Counted from the first letter of the stretch, positions 18,383 through 27,371 are shown. The stretch: DNA of 48,679 bases from Acidobacteriota bacterium (GCA_023265175.1 JAHFUI010000011.1:1-48679); one strand, 5' to 3'. The notes: a model not told the origin generated them from the letters alone. Translations and numbers: made by a program.

Positions 18383-18580
18383 TTAACCTCCGTCGGCGCG
18401 CGCCAGGGCGCCCGCGGCAGTCCAGCGCAGGAACGAGGCGTCGATCAACGCGTTGATGACCGTGCGACACGCCTCCTGTTCCAGGCCCCACAAGCGGGTC
18501 GCCTGCGCGGGCGTCAGCCGCAAGCCGGGCATCTCCACGAACTCTCCACGGACGCGTCGCAGGACGGCTTCGAGATCCAT
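18383..18580 (-). CDS. Small conserved-looking protein, winged-helix-like
   Basis: The 65-residue protein starts MDLEAVLRRVRGEFVEMPGL and continues LTPAQATRLWGLEQEACRTV, then INALIDASFLRWTAAGAL. The helix-turn-helix-like sequence (LTPAQATRLWGLEQEACRTV) followed by a short basic/aliphatic tail resembles small acidobacterial proteins of unknown function that look like half of a DNA-binding winged helix. The start at ATG 18580 is preceded by an AG-rich stretch (AAGAAAAGGGAAA). No operon partner is evident. The assignment as a real gene rests on codon pattern and family resemblance. Confidence 0.6.
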   Translation of the reverse strand: MDLEAVLRRVRGEFVEMPGLRLTPAQATRLWGLEQEACRTVINALIDASFLRWTAAGALARADGG

Positions 18581-18913
18581 CGTTTCCCTTTTCTTGAGGT
18601 GTTGCCGCAATCAGCTCTTCTTGCCGAGCCCGGGCAGCAAGACGCGCGCCACCCCTACGGCATCGAGCCAACCCTGGAAAACGTCTGAATTGCGAGGGTT
18701 TCAAACGCTTGCGCCACGGTCGCCGTTCGCGCTGAGAAGAGATCTTACAAAGCCGTATCACCGTGGACAAAATTGTCTGTCTGGTTGGGTCTTGAGCAAC
18801 ATCCCCCGCGCCGCTCGGCGTTCGAATCGGTCTCTGTCAGACAGATTTATCATCCCCGGCCGAAGTTTCGTCATTTATGTAGCGGAGGATTGTGGTTGTC
18901 GTGGCGCGGTGCG
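18581..18913. other. Non-coding stretch upstream of small gene, with a palindrome
   Basis: No convincing gene is found in this 333-bp interval between the small minus-strand gene and the 3' end of lipA. It contains a palindrome TCTGTCAGACAGA (18833-18845) and a related TTGTCTGTCT near 18773, which could be an operator pair. The rest shows no tRNA fold or clear terminator. Confidence 0.4.
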
Positions 18914-19822
18914 TCAGCCGCTCGATGTGGCGACGGCGTATGCATCCGCCGTTTCGTGGGCGTGATAGGAGCTGCGGACCAGCGGGCCGGATTCGACGTG
19001 GACGAAGCCGAGATCGAGCGCGATCCTTTTGAGCTCGCGAAACTCGCCGGGATGATAGTACCGAGCCATCGGTGCGTGATCGGTCGAGGGCCGTAGATAT
19101 TGACCGATGGTGAGAATCTCGCAGCCAACGTGGCGAAGATCCTTGAACGTTGCCACGAGCTCGTCAGTGTCCTCGCCCAAGCCCACCATCAATCCCGTTT
19201 TCGTGGGGATGTCCGGCGCCCAGCGCCGCGACCGGCCCAACAGCTCGAGGGTGCGCAAGTACCGGCCGCCGGACCGCGCCATGCGGTACAGGCGCTGAAC
19301 GGTCTCGGTGTTGTGATTCAGCACGTCGGGCCGCGCGTCCAGCACGGTGCGCAGCGCGGCGTGATTCCCGTGAAAGTCGGGAATCAGGACTTCGATCCGG
19401 CAGTCGTTCACGCGCGCGCGCGTGTGGCGGATCGTTTCGGCAAAGATCGACGCGCCGCCGTCGGCCAGGTCGTCGCGATCAACCGACGTGATGACGACGT
19501 GATTGAGGTCGAGCGTCTGGATGGCATGGGCGACTCGCTCGGGCTCCGCGGTATCGACGGCGCCGGGCCGGCCATGCGCGACGGCGCAGTACGAGCAGGC
19601 GCGCGTGCACACATCGCCGAGGATCATGAACGTCGCCGTCCCGTGGTTCCAGCACTCGCCGATGTTGGGACAGCGCGCTTCCTCGCAGACCGTGTGCAGG
19701 TTCAGGCCCCGCATCAACTCCTTGAGGCGGAGATAACTCGGCGAGCCTGGGGCACGGACTTTCAGCCATTCCGGCTTCGGTTCGCGAGGTTGGACGACGC
19801 TGAGCGGGACGATCGTAGGCAT
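18914..19822 (-). CDS. lipA: Lipoyl synthase
   Basis: The 302-residue radical SAM enzyme inserts two sulfurs into protein-bound octanoyl chains, making the lipoyl cofactor used by aceF. Auxiliary cluster motif CEEARCPNIGEC (Cx4Cx5C) and the radical-SAM motif CTRACSYC (Cx3Cx2C) are both intact; the family segments ATFMILGDVCTRAC, TSVDRDDLADGGA and KTGLMVGLGE are present, and the C-terminus carries SGPLVRSSYHA with the conserved RSSY. ATG 19822 (MPTIVPLSVV) is preferred to upstream starts. Its location close to aceEF fits function, although it is transcribed in the opposite direction. Confidence 0.95.
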   Translation of the reverse strand: MPTIVPLSVVQPREPKPEWLKVRAPGSPSYLRLKELMRGLNLHTVCEEARCPNIGECWNHGTATFMILGDVCTRACSYCAVAHGRPGAVDTAEPERVAHAIQTLDLNHVVITSVDRDDLADGGASIFAETIRHTRARVNDCRIEVLIPDFHGNHAALRTVLDARPDVLNHNTETVQRLYRMARSGGRYLRTLELLGRSRRWAPDIPTKTGLMVGLGEDTDELVATFKDLRHVGCEILTIGQYLRPSTDHAPMARYYHPGEFRELKRIALDLGFVHVESGPLVRSSYHAHETADAYAVATSSG

Positions 19823-19977
19823 GCGAGAGCTCGATCGTAACATTTGTCGGCTTGAGACGCCTTGGACCGCGCCGGTCCGGCGATTTGGGCGGTAGTTCGT
19901 TCAAGCGTACCGCTGCGTCAGGCCGGCAATCAGCGGAACTCTCGACTTGGGAATCGGGTAATCTACGAAATTACCAG

Positions 19978-20679
19978 ATGCAGAGCTTGTCATTCACCTG
20001 GCTCGGTCACAGCGCGTTCCTGTTTCGCTCGCCTGGCGGGAAGCGGATTCTCACGGACCCGTGGCTGACGACCAATCCGGCTTGTCCTGAATCATCGAAG
20101 AAGATTCACGAGCTCGACGTGATGCTGCTCACGCACGGCCACGACGATCACTCGGCGGACGCCGTCGCCATCGGACGCGCGACCGGGGCGCGGGCGATCG
20201 CGCCCTACGAGCTAGCCGCCTGGCTGCAGCAGAAGGGGCTTCACGCCGTCACCGGGATGAATCACGGAGGCACGATCGACGCCGTCGGACTGTCGATCAC
20301 GATGGTGCCGGCGTTCCACAGCAGCTCGGTCGAAAAGGACGGCCGCCTCGTGTACGTCGGCAACCCGTGCGGCTACGTCATCCGGTTCGAGGACGGGTTG
20401 ACGATCTATTTCGCGGGGGACACGTCGGTCTTCGGCGACATGCGCCTCATCGCCGACCTGTACCGGCCGCAGATCGCGTTTCTGCCGATCGGCGACACCT
20501 ATACCATGGGCCCTGATCAGGCGGCGAAGGCGTGCGAGCTTCTGGCGGTGAAACAGGTCGTGCCGATGCACTACGGCACGTTTCCGTCGCTGACGGGCAC
20601 GCCCAACCGGCTGCGCGAGCTCGTCGGGCCGATGGGCGTGGAAGTGCTGGAGCTCAAGCCGGGCGAGACGGCCTCATAA
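19978..20679 (+). CDS. UPF0173-type metal-dependent hydrolase (metallo-beta-lactamase fold)
   Basis: The 233-residue protein opens with LSFTWLGHSAFLF and has the HxHxDH motif THGHDDHSADAV, followed by MNHGGTID, VPAFHSSS, IYFAGDTSVFGDM and a final MHYGTFPSLTG. This is the compact UPF0173 group that binds two metal ions; the natural substrate is generally unknown. ATG 19978 is chosen because upstream residues have no conserved features. Four bases of the stop region precede the CACGAA hairpin described next. Confidence 0.88.
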   Translation: MQSLSFTWLGHSAFLFRSPGGKRILTDPWLTTNPACPESSKKIHELDVMLLTHGHDDHSADAVAIGRATGARAIAPYELAAWLQQKGLHAVTGMNHGGTIDAVGLSITMVPAFHSSSVEKDGRLVYVGNPCGYVIRFEDGLTIYFAGDTSVFGDMRLIADLYRPQIAFLPIGDTYTMGPDQAAKACELLAVKQVVPMHYGTFPSLTGTPNRLRELVGPMGVEVLELKPGETAS

Positions 20680-20687
20680 GATGGAGC

Positions 20688-20751
20688 TACGAAAGCACGA
20701 AGATACGAAGAAGATCTAGTTTGTCTTCTTCGTGTTTTCGTGTCTTCGTGG
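20688..20751. repeat. CACGAA 8-bp family hairpin
   Basis: The left arm carries TACGAAAG, CACGAAGA, TACGAAGA units (period eight). After a short loop (CTAGTTTG) the right arm reads TCTTCTTCGTGTTTTCGTG, the approximate reverse complement. It lies between the hydrolase stop and the aldehyde dehydrogenase start. The same family appears at 36354-36412 and 42485-42514. Confidence 0.8.
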
Positions 20752-20769
20752 CCAAGGTGCTGAAACGCG

Positions 20770-22212
20770 ATGCGCAACCAGCTCTTCATCAACAACGAAT
20801 GGCGCGACGCCGATTCCGGCGCCACGCTCGACGTCGTCAATCCCGCCACTGAAGAAGTCATCGCGACGGTCGCATCGGCGGGACAGAGCGACCTCGATCG
20901 AGCGGTGCATGCCGCGCGCGCGGCGCTGGACGGACCGTGGGGCAGCCTGTCGGCGCGGGAGCGCGGACGGCTCGTCTGGAACCTCGGCGAGAAGCTGATG
21001 GAGAGAGCCGACGAGATCGCCCGGCTCGAAACGCTGCACAACGGCAAGCCGATCTTCGAGTCGCGCCAGATCAACGTGCCGGCGGCGGCCGAGTGTTTTC
21101 AGTACTACGCCGGGTGGGCCGACAAGATTCACGGCGAGACGATTCCCGTGAAAGGCAACTACCTCACGTATACGCTTCGCGAGCCGGTCGGCGTCGTCGC
21201 GGCTATTGTCCCGTGGAATTTTCCGCTGCTGCTGGCCGCCTGGAAGGTGGCGCCGGCCCTCGCATGCGGCAACACCGTTGTCATCAAGCCGGCCAGCCAG
21301 ACGCCGTTGACGGCGCTGGCGCTCGCCGACATCGCGACGGACGTGGGTCTGCCCCCAGGCGTCCTCAACGTGGTGACCGGACCGGGCTCAACGCTCGGTC
21401 GGATGATCGTCGCGCATCCGGGCATCGACAAGATTGCGTTCACGGGCGATACGTCGACCGGGCGGGAGATCATGCGCGGCGCCGCGGACACCCTGAAGCG
21501 GATCACGCTGGAGCTGGGCGGCAAGTCGCCGAACATCGTGTTCCCGGACGCCGACCTCGACGCGGCGGTCCGTGGCGCGACGACCGGTATTTTTTACGGC
21601 AAAGGGGAAGTGTGCGCGGCGGGATCGCGGCTGCTCGTGGACCGGTCGATTCGGGACGCATTCATCGACAAGGTGGCGGCGCGGGCGAAGAAAATGGTGC
21701 CGGGCGATCCGATGGATCCGAAGACCCGCCTTGGCGCGATCGCATCGAAGGCGCAGCTCGACAACGATCTGCGCTACATCGAGACGGCGAAAGCCGAAGG
21801 CGCGACGCTGGTCGCGGGCGGCATGCGCGCGGACATTGGAACCGGCAAAGGCTACTTTCTTCAACCCACCGTGTTCGCGGGCGTCACCCCTGGAATGACA
21901 ATCGCGCGCGAGGAGATCTTCGGGCCCGTGCTGGCCGCGATCGAGTTTGGCGATGTGGACGAAGCGATTGAGCGCGCCAACGACAGCAGCTACGGTCTCG
22001 CGGCGGCGGTCTGGACAAAGGACATCAAGAAGGCGCATTACGTCGCGCGCAAGCTCCAGGCGGGAACGGTGTGGATCAACACGTACAACATCTATGACAC
22101 GGCCGCGCCCTTCGGCGGGTACAAGCAGAGCGGCTTCGGCCGCGAGATGAGCGTCCACGCGCTCGAGCACTACACGCAGGTCAAATCGGTCTGGGTCGAT
22201 CTGAATCAGTAA
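20770..22212 (+). CDS. Aldehyde dehydrogenase, NAD(P)-dependent
   Basis: The 480-residue ALDH oxidises an aldehyde to the acid using NAD(P). It contains PWNFPLLLAAWKVAPALACG (the conserved Asn of the oxyanion hole), KPASQTPLTAL, catalytic Glu in LELGGKSPNIV near residue 248, and the nucleophile Cys in GEVCAAGSRLLV near 282. The C-terminal PFGGYKQSGFGRE is diagnostic. Similarity is highest to plant-type betaine/retinal-like ALDH class proteins, but the substrate cannot be stated. The start ATG 20770 lies 18 bp after the hairpin. Confidence 0.92.
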   Translation: MRNQLFINNEWRDADSGATLDVVNPATEEVIATVASAGQSDLDRAVHAARAALDGPWGSLSARERGRLVWNLGEKLMERADEIARLETLHNGKPIFESRQINVPAAAECFQYYAGWADKIHGETIPVKGNYLTYTLREPVGVVAAIVPWNFPLLLAAWKVAPALACGNTVVIKPASQTPLTALALADIATDVGLPPGVLNVVTGPGSTLGRMIVAHPGIDKIAFTGDTSTGREIMRGAADTLKRITLELGGKSPNIVFPDADLDAAVRGATTGIFYGKGEVCAAGSRLLVDRSIRDAFIDKVAARAKKMVPGDPMDPKTRLGAIASKAQLDNDLRYIETAKAEGATLVAGGMRADIGTGKGYFLQPTVFAGVTPGMTIAREEIFGPVLAAIEFGDVDEAIERANDSSYGLAAAVWTKDIKKAHYVARKLQAGTVWINTYNIYDTAAPFGGYKQSGFGREMSVHALEHYTQVKSVWVDLNQ

Positions 22213-22217
22213 GGGCC

Positions 22218-23465
22218 CTAAGCGCCCAACGCGCGACCGGCGACGTAGCCCGTCGACCACGCCCACTGAAAATTGAACCCGCCAATTCTGCCGTCGACGT
22301 CGAGCATCTCGCCGATCAGATACAGCCCCTGACGGATGCGCGACTCCATCGTGGCCGGGTTGATTTCGTCGAGGGCCACGCCGCCAGCCGTGGCTTCCGC
22401 GTGGTTGTAGCCGCGAGAGCCTTTGACCGCCAATGGCCATTCGAGAAGCGCCTGCACCAGTGCACGTCGGTTAGTGCGCGCCAGGTGCGCGAGCTCGACG
22501 GCGGCGTCGAGCCGCAATCGGTCGAGTAGGGCAGAGGCGACCGCGGCGGGAACGTGATCGGCGAGCGCGGTCAGCACGGAACTGTTCGGCCGCCGGGACG
22601 GGGCGGCCGTCCACAGTCTTTCCAGGCTGTCGAACGTCTCCCCGGGACAGAAGCTGGCCGTCAGTTTCACCGGGCGATGTTCCAGCTCCGCGCGCAACCA
22701 GTGGCGCGACGCATTCAACGCGACGGGGCCGCTGATCCCGAAATGTGTCCAGAGCAGCGCCCCGCCAAGCCGCATGGAGATCCGGCAGTCGACCCAGAGA
22801 GCGAGCTCGACGTCATGAGAGACGCCCGACAATCGGCGGTGAATCGAGCCGCGCGCTTCGTCGAGAATCAACGGCACGAGCGCCGGGGTCGTCGGCACGA
22901 TCGTGTGGCCAAGGCGTTGCGCAAACTGGAATCCCGCGCCGTCGCTGCCGCTCTTTGGCAACGACTGGCCGCCGGTCGCCAAGACGACCTGCCGGCACCG
23001 GATGGTGCCGCCGGTCGCCACGATCGAGAAGCCATCATCAGCCGCTTGGACGTCGAGCACGCGGTGATCGGTCAGCAGGCGGACGCCCGCCGAATCGGCG
23101 CCGCGAAGGAGCGCGGTCAGGACGTCGCGGGCGCGGTTGGTGTCGGGGAAGAGCTTGCCGTCGGTTTCTTCATGCAGGGAGACGCCGAGCTCACGGAAAA
23201 AGCAGATGGCATCGTCGGCGGTAAAGGCACGCAACACGCGTCGGACGATCGCGCGACGACCGCCCCAGAAGTCGCGCTCCGACACCACGCGGTTCGTGAC
23301 GTTGCACCGCGCGCCTCCGCTGACCAGGATTTTCGCGCCCGGCTCTCTGGCGCCGTCGAGCAGGAGTACCGAGCGTGTGGGGTTCGCGCGGCGAGTGAAA
23401 ATCGCCGCCGCGAGTCCCGCCGCGCCGGCTCCGACGATCGCGACGTCGGTGATGGAGGTGTCCAC
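22218..23465 (-). CDS. HI0933-family flavoprotein
   Basis: The 415-residue protein opens with TDVAIVGAGAAGLAAAIF (FAD Rossmann motif) and carries the family-specific ILVSGGARCNVTN. It later has the conserved ATGGQSLPKSGSDG and closes with TAGGVALDEINPATMESR and LYLIGEMLDVDGRIGGFNFQ. HI0933-like proteins (YhiN) are FAD-containing oxidoreductases of uncertain substrate, sometimes linked to tRNA or membrane redox. The start is GTG 23465. It is convergent with the aldehyde dehydrogenase, 5 bp apart. Confidence 0.9.
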   Translation of the reverse strand: MDTSITDVAIVGAGAAGLAAAIFTRRANPTRSVLLLDGAREPGAKILVSGGARCNVTNRVVSERDFWGGRRAIVRRVLRAFTADDAICFFRELGVSLHEETDGKLFPDTNRARDVLTALLRGADSAGVRLLTDHRVLDVQAADDGFSIVATGGTIRCRQVVLATGGQSLPKSGSDGAGFQFAQRLGHTIVPTTPALVPLILDEARGSIHRRLSGVSHDVELALWVDCRISMRLGGALLWTHFGISGPVALNASRHWLRAELEHRPVKLTASFCPGETFDSLERLWTAAPSRRPNSSVLTALADHVPAAVASALLDRLRLDAAVELAHLARTNRRALVQALLEWPLAVKGSRGYNHAEATAGGVALDEINPATMESRIRQGLYLIGEMLDVDGRIGGFNFQWAWSTGYVAGRALGA

Positions 23466-23564
23466 TCAGTCAGGACGAGGCACCGAACGCCGCTTCAACG
23501 CCTGGGGCGCCGCCGCTGAAGAGAATGCTGTCGCATGGCTTCATCGTGCGATCATAGCATCGCG

Positions 23565-24203
23565 ATGTCATTGCCCAGGACCCATCGAGCCGGCGAGTCG
23601 CTCGAAGACTTCTGCCGCGTGTGCAAGACCGATCGCCTCCATACGATCATCGTGGTGGATGCAGATGAGACACCCATCCGCGTGGCGTGCGGGTATTGTC
23701 ACAGCGAGCACAACTATCGCGGCGGGCCCAGGATCGAGTCGTCGGGGGCCTCGCGCGCTCCGGCGCCCATCGCAGGCGCCCGCCGAGCGCAGCCCGGTTC
23801 GGCGCCATTTCCGATCGTCAGCGATCGCGAGAGGACCGCATCACCCATGAGGATTTCTGCCAGCGACGATCTCGAAGTATTGCTGCGGCGGATCATCCGC
23901 GAAGAAACCGGCATTTCGCCGGTCGTGCCCGCGGAGAAATGGCGCGGCGGCACGCTCGTCCTGCGGCCCGGTACGGCCGGCCTTCAGGAAAAGAGCTGGC
24001 CAATCGAGACGTTTTTTCACAAGGTCGTCATGCTGCGGAATCGACTTCGCACGCTCGAGCAGCAGATCAACGCGTCCGATCTGCCGGACGATGTGAAGGT
24101 CAAGCTGCAGACCTACGTGAGCGGCTGTTACGGATCGCTGACCAGCTTCAACGTGCTGTTCGCCGACGAGGACGATCAGTTCAAGGGAAGCGGCGGGGAG
24201 TGA
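23565..24203 (+). CDS. Unknown protein with N-terminal zinc ribbon and C-terminal helical domain
   Basis: The 212-residue protein has FCRVCKTDRLHTII and then VACGYCHSEHNY, two CxxC pairs that should bind zinc (about residues 17-48). A Ser/Ala/Arg-rich linker follows to about residue 100. The C-terminal half is helical: DDLEVLLRRIIREETG, then ESWPIE-like and FFHKVVMLRNRLRTLEQQIN, ending LFADEDDQFKGS. I do not recognise a named family. ATG 23565 is chosen since the first Cys motif follows 15 residues later. It is convergent with the transporter gene (stops 1 bp apart). Confidence 0.7.
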   Translation: MSLPRTHRAGESLEDFCRVCKTDRLHTIIVVDADETPIRVACGYCHSEHNYRGGPRIESSGASRAPAPIAGARRAQPGSAPFPIVSDRERTASPMRISASDDLEVLLRRIIREETGISPVVPAEKWRGGTLVLRPGTAGLQEKSWPIETFFHKVVMLRNRLRTLEQQINASDLPDDVKVKLQTYVSGCYGSLTSFNVLFADEDDQFKGSGGE

Positions 24204-25466
24204 TCACCCGCCTTTGACCTGCGCGATGACCATGGCGATCGTCAGCGCCATCATCACGCCGACGGTGATCCACGACACGACGTTGTACCACCGCGAGTTC
24301 GTGTACCTGCCCATCAGCTCGCGGTCGTTCATCAACAGCAGCACGAATATCAGCACGAAGGGCAGCAGCATGCCGTTGGCGACCTGCGACAGCACCATCA
24401 CGCGGAACAGCGGAAAGCGTGGGATGAGCAGCACGCCGGCGCCGAACACGATCAGCAGCGTGTACAGCCAGTAGAACGCGGGCGCTTCGTGGAAACGCTT
24501 GTCGAGCCCCGACTCGAGGCCCAGTCCCTCGCACACCGCGTACGCGGTCGAGATCGGCAGAATGCACGCCGCGAAGAGCGACGCATTGAACAGTCCGGCG
24601 GCAAAGAGGAGGTACGCGTATTCGCCGGCGAGCGGCCGCAGGGCCTGCGCCGCTTGCGATGCGGTCTTGATGTCGTAAATCCCCGACGTGTGCAGCGTTG
24701 CCGCGCACGCCACCACGATGAACCATGCGACGATGGCCGCAAATAGACATCCGATGATGACATCGAGGCGCAACGCCTTGTACTGCCGCGCCGTCACGCC
24801 CTTCTCGACGACCGAGGCCTGCAGGTAAAACTGCATCCAGGGGGCGATCGTCGTGCCGACCATCGCGATCACCATCGACAGGTACGAATAATTTCGGAAT
24901 CCCACGCTCTCCGGCCGCGTGAGGGTCGACAGCGCGGCCGCCTTCCAGTCCGGATGCGCGAGCACGCCAGACACGACGTACGCGACGTAGAAGGCCGACG
25001 CCGACAGGAAGATTTTCTCGATGCTGTTGTAAGTCCCGTGGACCACCAGGCCCCACACGACGAGCGCGGCCAGGGGCACGACGACGAATTTCGACACGCC
25101 GAACAGCTCGAAGCTGCTCGCGACGCCGGCGAACTCGCTGACGATGTTGAAGAAGTTGGTCGCAAAGAGCGCGGCCATCAGGAGGAACGTGGCGCGGAAT
25201 CCGAACTCCTCGCGAATGAGATCGCTCAGGCCTTTGCCGGTCACCGCGCCCATCCGCGATGACATTTCCTGGATGATCACGAGCGCGACGGTGATCGGGA
25301 TCATCAGCCACAGCAGCGAGTACCCGAACTGCGCGCCGGCGATCGAATAGGTCGCGATGCCGCCCGCGTCGTTGTCGACATTGGCGGTGATGAATCCCGG
25401 CCCGATAACAGCCAGCACCATCGCCAGACGGGCGGTCCAGCCTCGGCGGAACAGCGCGCGGACCAT
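24204..25466 (-). CDS. NRAMP-related divalent metal transporter, magnesium-type signature
   Basis: The 420-residue membrane protein has about 11 TM segments of the SLC11/NRAMP fold. TM1 reads VIGPGFITANVDNDAGGIAT. The classical DPGN motif is replaced by a D-A-G-G form (Asp kept, Pro and Asn lost). TM6 reads MVGTTIAPWMQFY, where the metal-selecting Met of MPH is Ala. These changes match the NRAMP-related magnesium transporters rather than manganese/iron MntH. The gene lies 3 bp after a soluble MgtE-N/CBS gene, which supports magnesium as substrate. It should import Mg2+ across the inner membrane. Confidence 0.8.
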   Translation of the reverse strand: MVRALFRRGWTARLAMVLAVIGPGFITANVDNDAGGIATYSIAGAQFGYSLLWLMIPITVALVIIQEMSSRMGAVTGKGLSDLIREEFGFRATFLLMAALFATNFFNIVSEFAGVASSFELFGVSKFVVVPLAALVVWGLVVHGTYNSIEKIFLSASAFYVAYVVSGVLAHPDWKAAALSTLTRPESVGFRNYSYLSMVIAMVGTTIAPWMQFYLQASVVEKGVTARQYKALRLDVIIGCLFAAIVAWFIVVACAATLHTSGIYDIKTASQAAQALRPLAGEYAYLLFAAGLFNASLFAACILPISTAYAVCEGLGLESGLDKRFHEAPAFYWLYTLLIVFGAGVLLIPRFPLFRVMVLSQVANGMLLPFVLIFVLLLMNDRELMGRYTNSRWYNVVSWITVGVMMALTIAMVIAQVKGG

Positions 25467-25469
25467 CCG

Positions 25470-26705
25470 TCACCTGTGCCGCAGCATCGTGATCACGTCG
25501 TCGGCCGTGATGATGCCGGACAGGCGCCCGTGCTCGTCGACGACGGCGAGGGTGAGCAGGTTGTACTTGTCGAACAGCGCGGCGACTTCGTCCTGCGGCG
25601 TGTCCGGCGCACACGCCACGTACGGTTCGCTCAGGTCGGACAGCTGCGCGGCGGGTGAGGAGATCGCGATCTTGACCAGCGGCACCACGCCGGTGAGCTT
25701 GTGGCCGGCGCCGGTCAGATAGATGGTGGCGAGCGCCTCGCGGCTGCCTTCGAACGTCTTCAGCGCGTCGATCGCATCGTCGACGACCGCCGTTTCCGGC
25801 ACGGCGATGAATTCGGTCGTCATCCGCCCGGCGGCGGTGTGTTCGCCGAACTCGAGGAGCTGCGTGATCTCCCGCCGCTCGTCCGGCTCCATTTCGCGGA
25901 GAATCTGGCCCGACCGATCTTTATCGAGATCGCCGAGCAGGTCGGCGGCCGCGTCGGGATCCATCTCCTCGACGATGTCGGCCGCGCGGTCGGAATCGAG
26001 CGATTCGACGATCGACACCTGCACCTTGGGGTCGAGCTCTTCGAGCGCTTCGGCGGCCACCTCTTCGTCAATCGTCTCGAAGACCGATTCGCGTTCGGCC
26101 GCCGGTAGATCTTCCACGATGTTGGCGATGTCCGCCGGATGCAGCTTCGACAGCCCTTCGTACGCAATCTTCAGCTTGACCCGCCGGGCGGGATCGGTCT
26201 CGAGCAGATCCATGAAATGCCACGGGATCACGCGCGGCGGAATCTTCTCGAGCAGGGCGCGGAGCGTGAACGCCGGCACGAGGCTCTTGGCGAGGCGTCT
26301 GATGGCGCCGCGCGCGCCCACGTCGACCGAGAGGACGTTCAGGAGCAGGTGGCTGTTGATCGGGGTCGAGTCGAGCTCGACGTCGTTGACGCGCACGACC
26401 TTGCGTCCGTGCACGTCGATGATCTGCTGATCGAGCAGATCGCGCTTGAGGAGGAGAACGCCGTCCGACGGCGTGTACGGTTCCCAGTGGCGGCCGTCGG
26501 TCTCGGCGCGGACCGTCGCACCGCAGGATTTCACGTCTCCGGCCGGCAGCATCCGTTCGCCGTCCGGCGTTCGGACGATCAGATAGGCGACGCGGGTGGG
26601 GTGATCCTCGGGCGCGACGGCGACTTCGCGCACACGTCCGCGCACCGTGCCGCTGGCATCGCGCACGCTGGCGCCGAGCAGTTCCGACAGGGCGACGATG
26701 GACAT
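25470..26705 (-). CDS. PRC-like / MgtE-N / tandem CBS protein, soluble Mg2+ sensor
   Basis: The 411-residue protein has a PRC-barrel-like N-terminus (ASVRDASGTVRGRVREVAV) and a second similar segment (IDVHGRKVVRVNDVEL). An MgtE N-domain follows at ~165-290 (HPADIANIVEDLPAAERESV, LDSDRAADIVEEMDPD), then two CBS motifs at ~290-411 (FIAVPETAVVDDAIDALKTF; GIITADDVITMLRHR). The MgtE transmembrane domain is absent. In MgtE these regions bind Mg2+ and gate the channel, so here the sensor has been separated from its pore and probably regulates the NRAMP-type transporter encoded 3 bp downstream. ATG 26705. Confidence 0.85.
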   Translation of the reverse strand: MSIVALSELLGASVRDASGTVRGRVREVAVAPEDHPTRVAYLIVRTPDGERMLPAGDVKSCGATVRAETDGRHWEPYTPSDGVLLLKRDLLDQQIIDVHGRKVVRVNDVELDSTPINSHLLLNVLSVDVGARGAIRRLAKSLVPAFTLRALLEKIPPRVIPWHFMDLLETDPARRVKLKIAYEGLSKLHPADIANIVEDLPAAERESVFETIDEEVAAEALEELDPKVQVSIVESLDSDRAADIVEEMDPDAAADLLGDLDKDRSGQILREMEPDERREITQLLEFGEHTAAGRMTTEFIAVPETAVVDDAIDALKTFEGSREALATIYLTGAGHKLTGVVPLVKIAISSPAAQLSDLSEPYVACAPDTPQDEVAALFDKYNLLTLAVVDEHGRLSGIITADDVITMLRHR

Positions 26706-26727
26706 GGACCTAGGTCCCCGGACGCGG

Positions 26728-26764
26728 GCATTTTCAGATCACACAAGGATAACAGCATTTTCAG
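26728..26764. repeat. Two GCATTTTCAG direct repeats in a divergent intergenic region
   Basis: GCATTTTCAG occurs at 26728-26737 and 26755-26764, 27 bp apart, between the divergent MgtE-N and cytochrome genes. Such spaced repeats occur at the ends of some insertion sequences and also as regulator binding sites. No transposase gene is nearby. Confidence 0.4.
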
Positions 26765-26955
26765 TGGACATGAGAATGGCAGCACCGCGGCCGCCAGCCG
26801 CGTCGCGCGCACGTGCGTCATAGGGTTTCTCCGGGCGCCCAAGTATCGCCGATGCGGCCCTGCCGCGCATTCGGATTGTGGCGCCGAAAATCGTTACACT
26901 CTGCAGTGCAATCTCCTCACATGCGTTCGTAACGGCATTTGTTCAGGAGGAGTGT

Positions 26956-27371
26956 ATGCGCGGAAAATTCAAGACGGTGGCGGTGTGCGCGGCAGCGATC
27001 GTCGGATTCACGGTGATGGCGAGTGAGAAACCGCCCGCCGAGTATCAGACCGCGATGAAGAATAATGGCGCCTCGAATATGGCGCTGCGTGGCAACATCG
27101 CCGCGAAGGACTATGCGCGATCGAAGAGAATGCGGCGACGTTCAAAGCATCGTTTACAGTAGCCAACGCGTTCTGGACGGCCAAGAAGGCCGACGATGCG
27201 ATCAAGCTCACGAATGATGGTCTGAAGGGCGCGGCCGACCTCGACGCGGCGGCGAAGGCGAAGAACGACGAAGGGATCGCGGCCGCGCGGGGCACGATCG
27301 GCGCGACCTGCCGCGGGTGCCACATGGTGCACCGCGCGACGATGCCGGACATGACGTTCGAGATCCAGTAA
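26956..27371 (+). pseudogene. Secreted class II-type cytochrome c, one frameshift
   Basis: A strong ribosome binding site (AGGAGGAG, 26945-26952) precedes ATG 26956. A signal peptide (MRGKFKTVAVCAAAIVGFTV) is followed by EYQTAMKNNGASNMALRGNI. One base is lost near 27116 (GCGGCG reduced to GCGCG), after which EENAATFKASFTVANAFWTA and the heme motif TCRGCHMVHR follow in the new frame, ending FEIQ. The helical body with CxxCH close to the C-terminus is the class II (cytochrome c' or c-556) layout. It would be a periplasmic electron carrier or gas binder. The rest is well preserved, so a sequencing error is quite possible. Confidence 0.75.

Noticed and set aside
18690-18730. Possible tRNA T-arm-like sequence near GCGAGGGTTTCAAACGC
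   Set aside because: The loop is too long and no acceptor, D or anticodon stems surround it.
18273-18770. Minus-strand open frame of 165 codons around 18.5 kb
   Set aside because: It overlaps the small winged-helix-like gene in another frame, and its translation has no recognisable pattern.
26700-26955. M-box magnesium riboswitch upstream of the transporter operon
   Set aside because: The 250-bp region lacks the conserved multi-helix arrangement I would need, so I could not support it.
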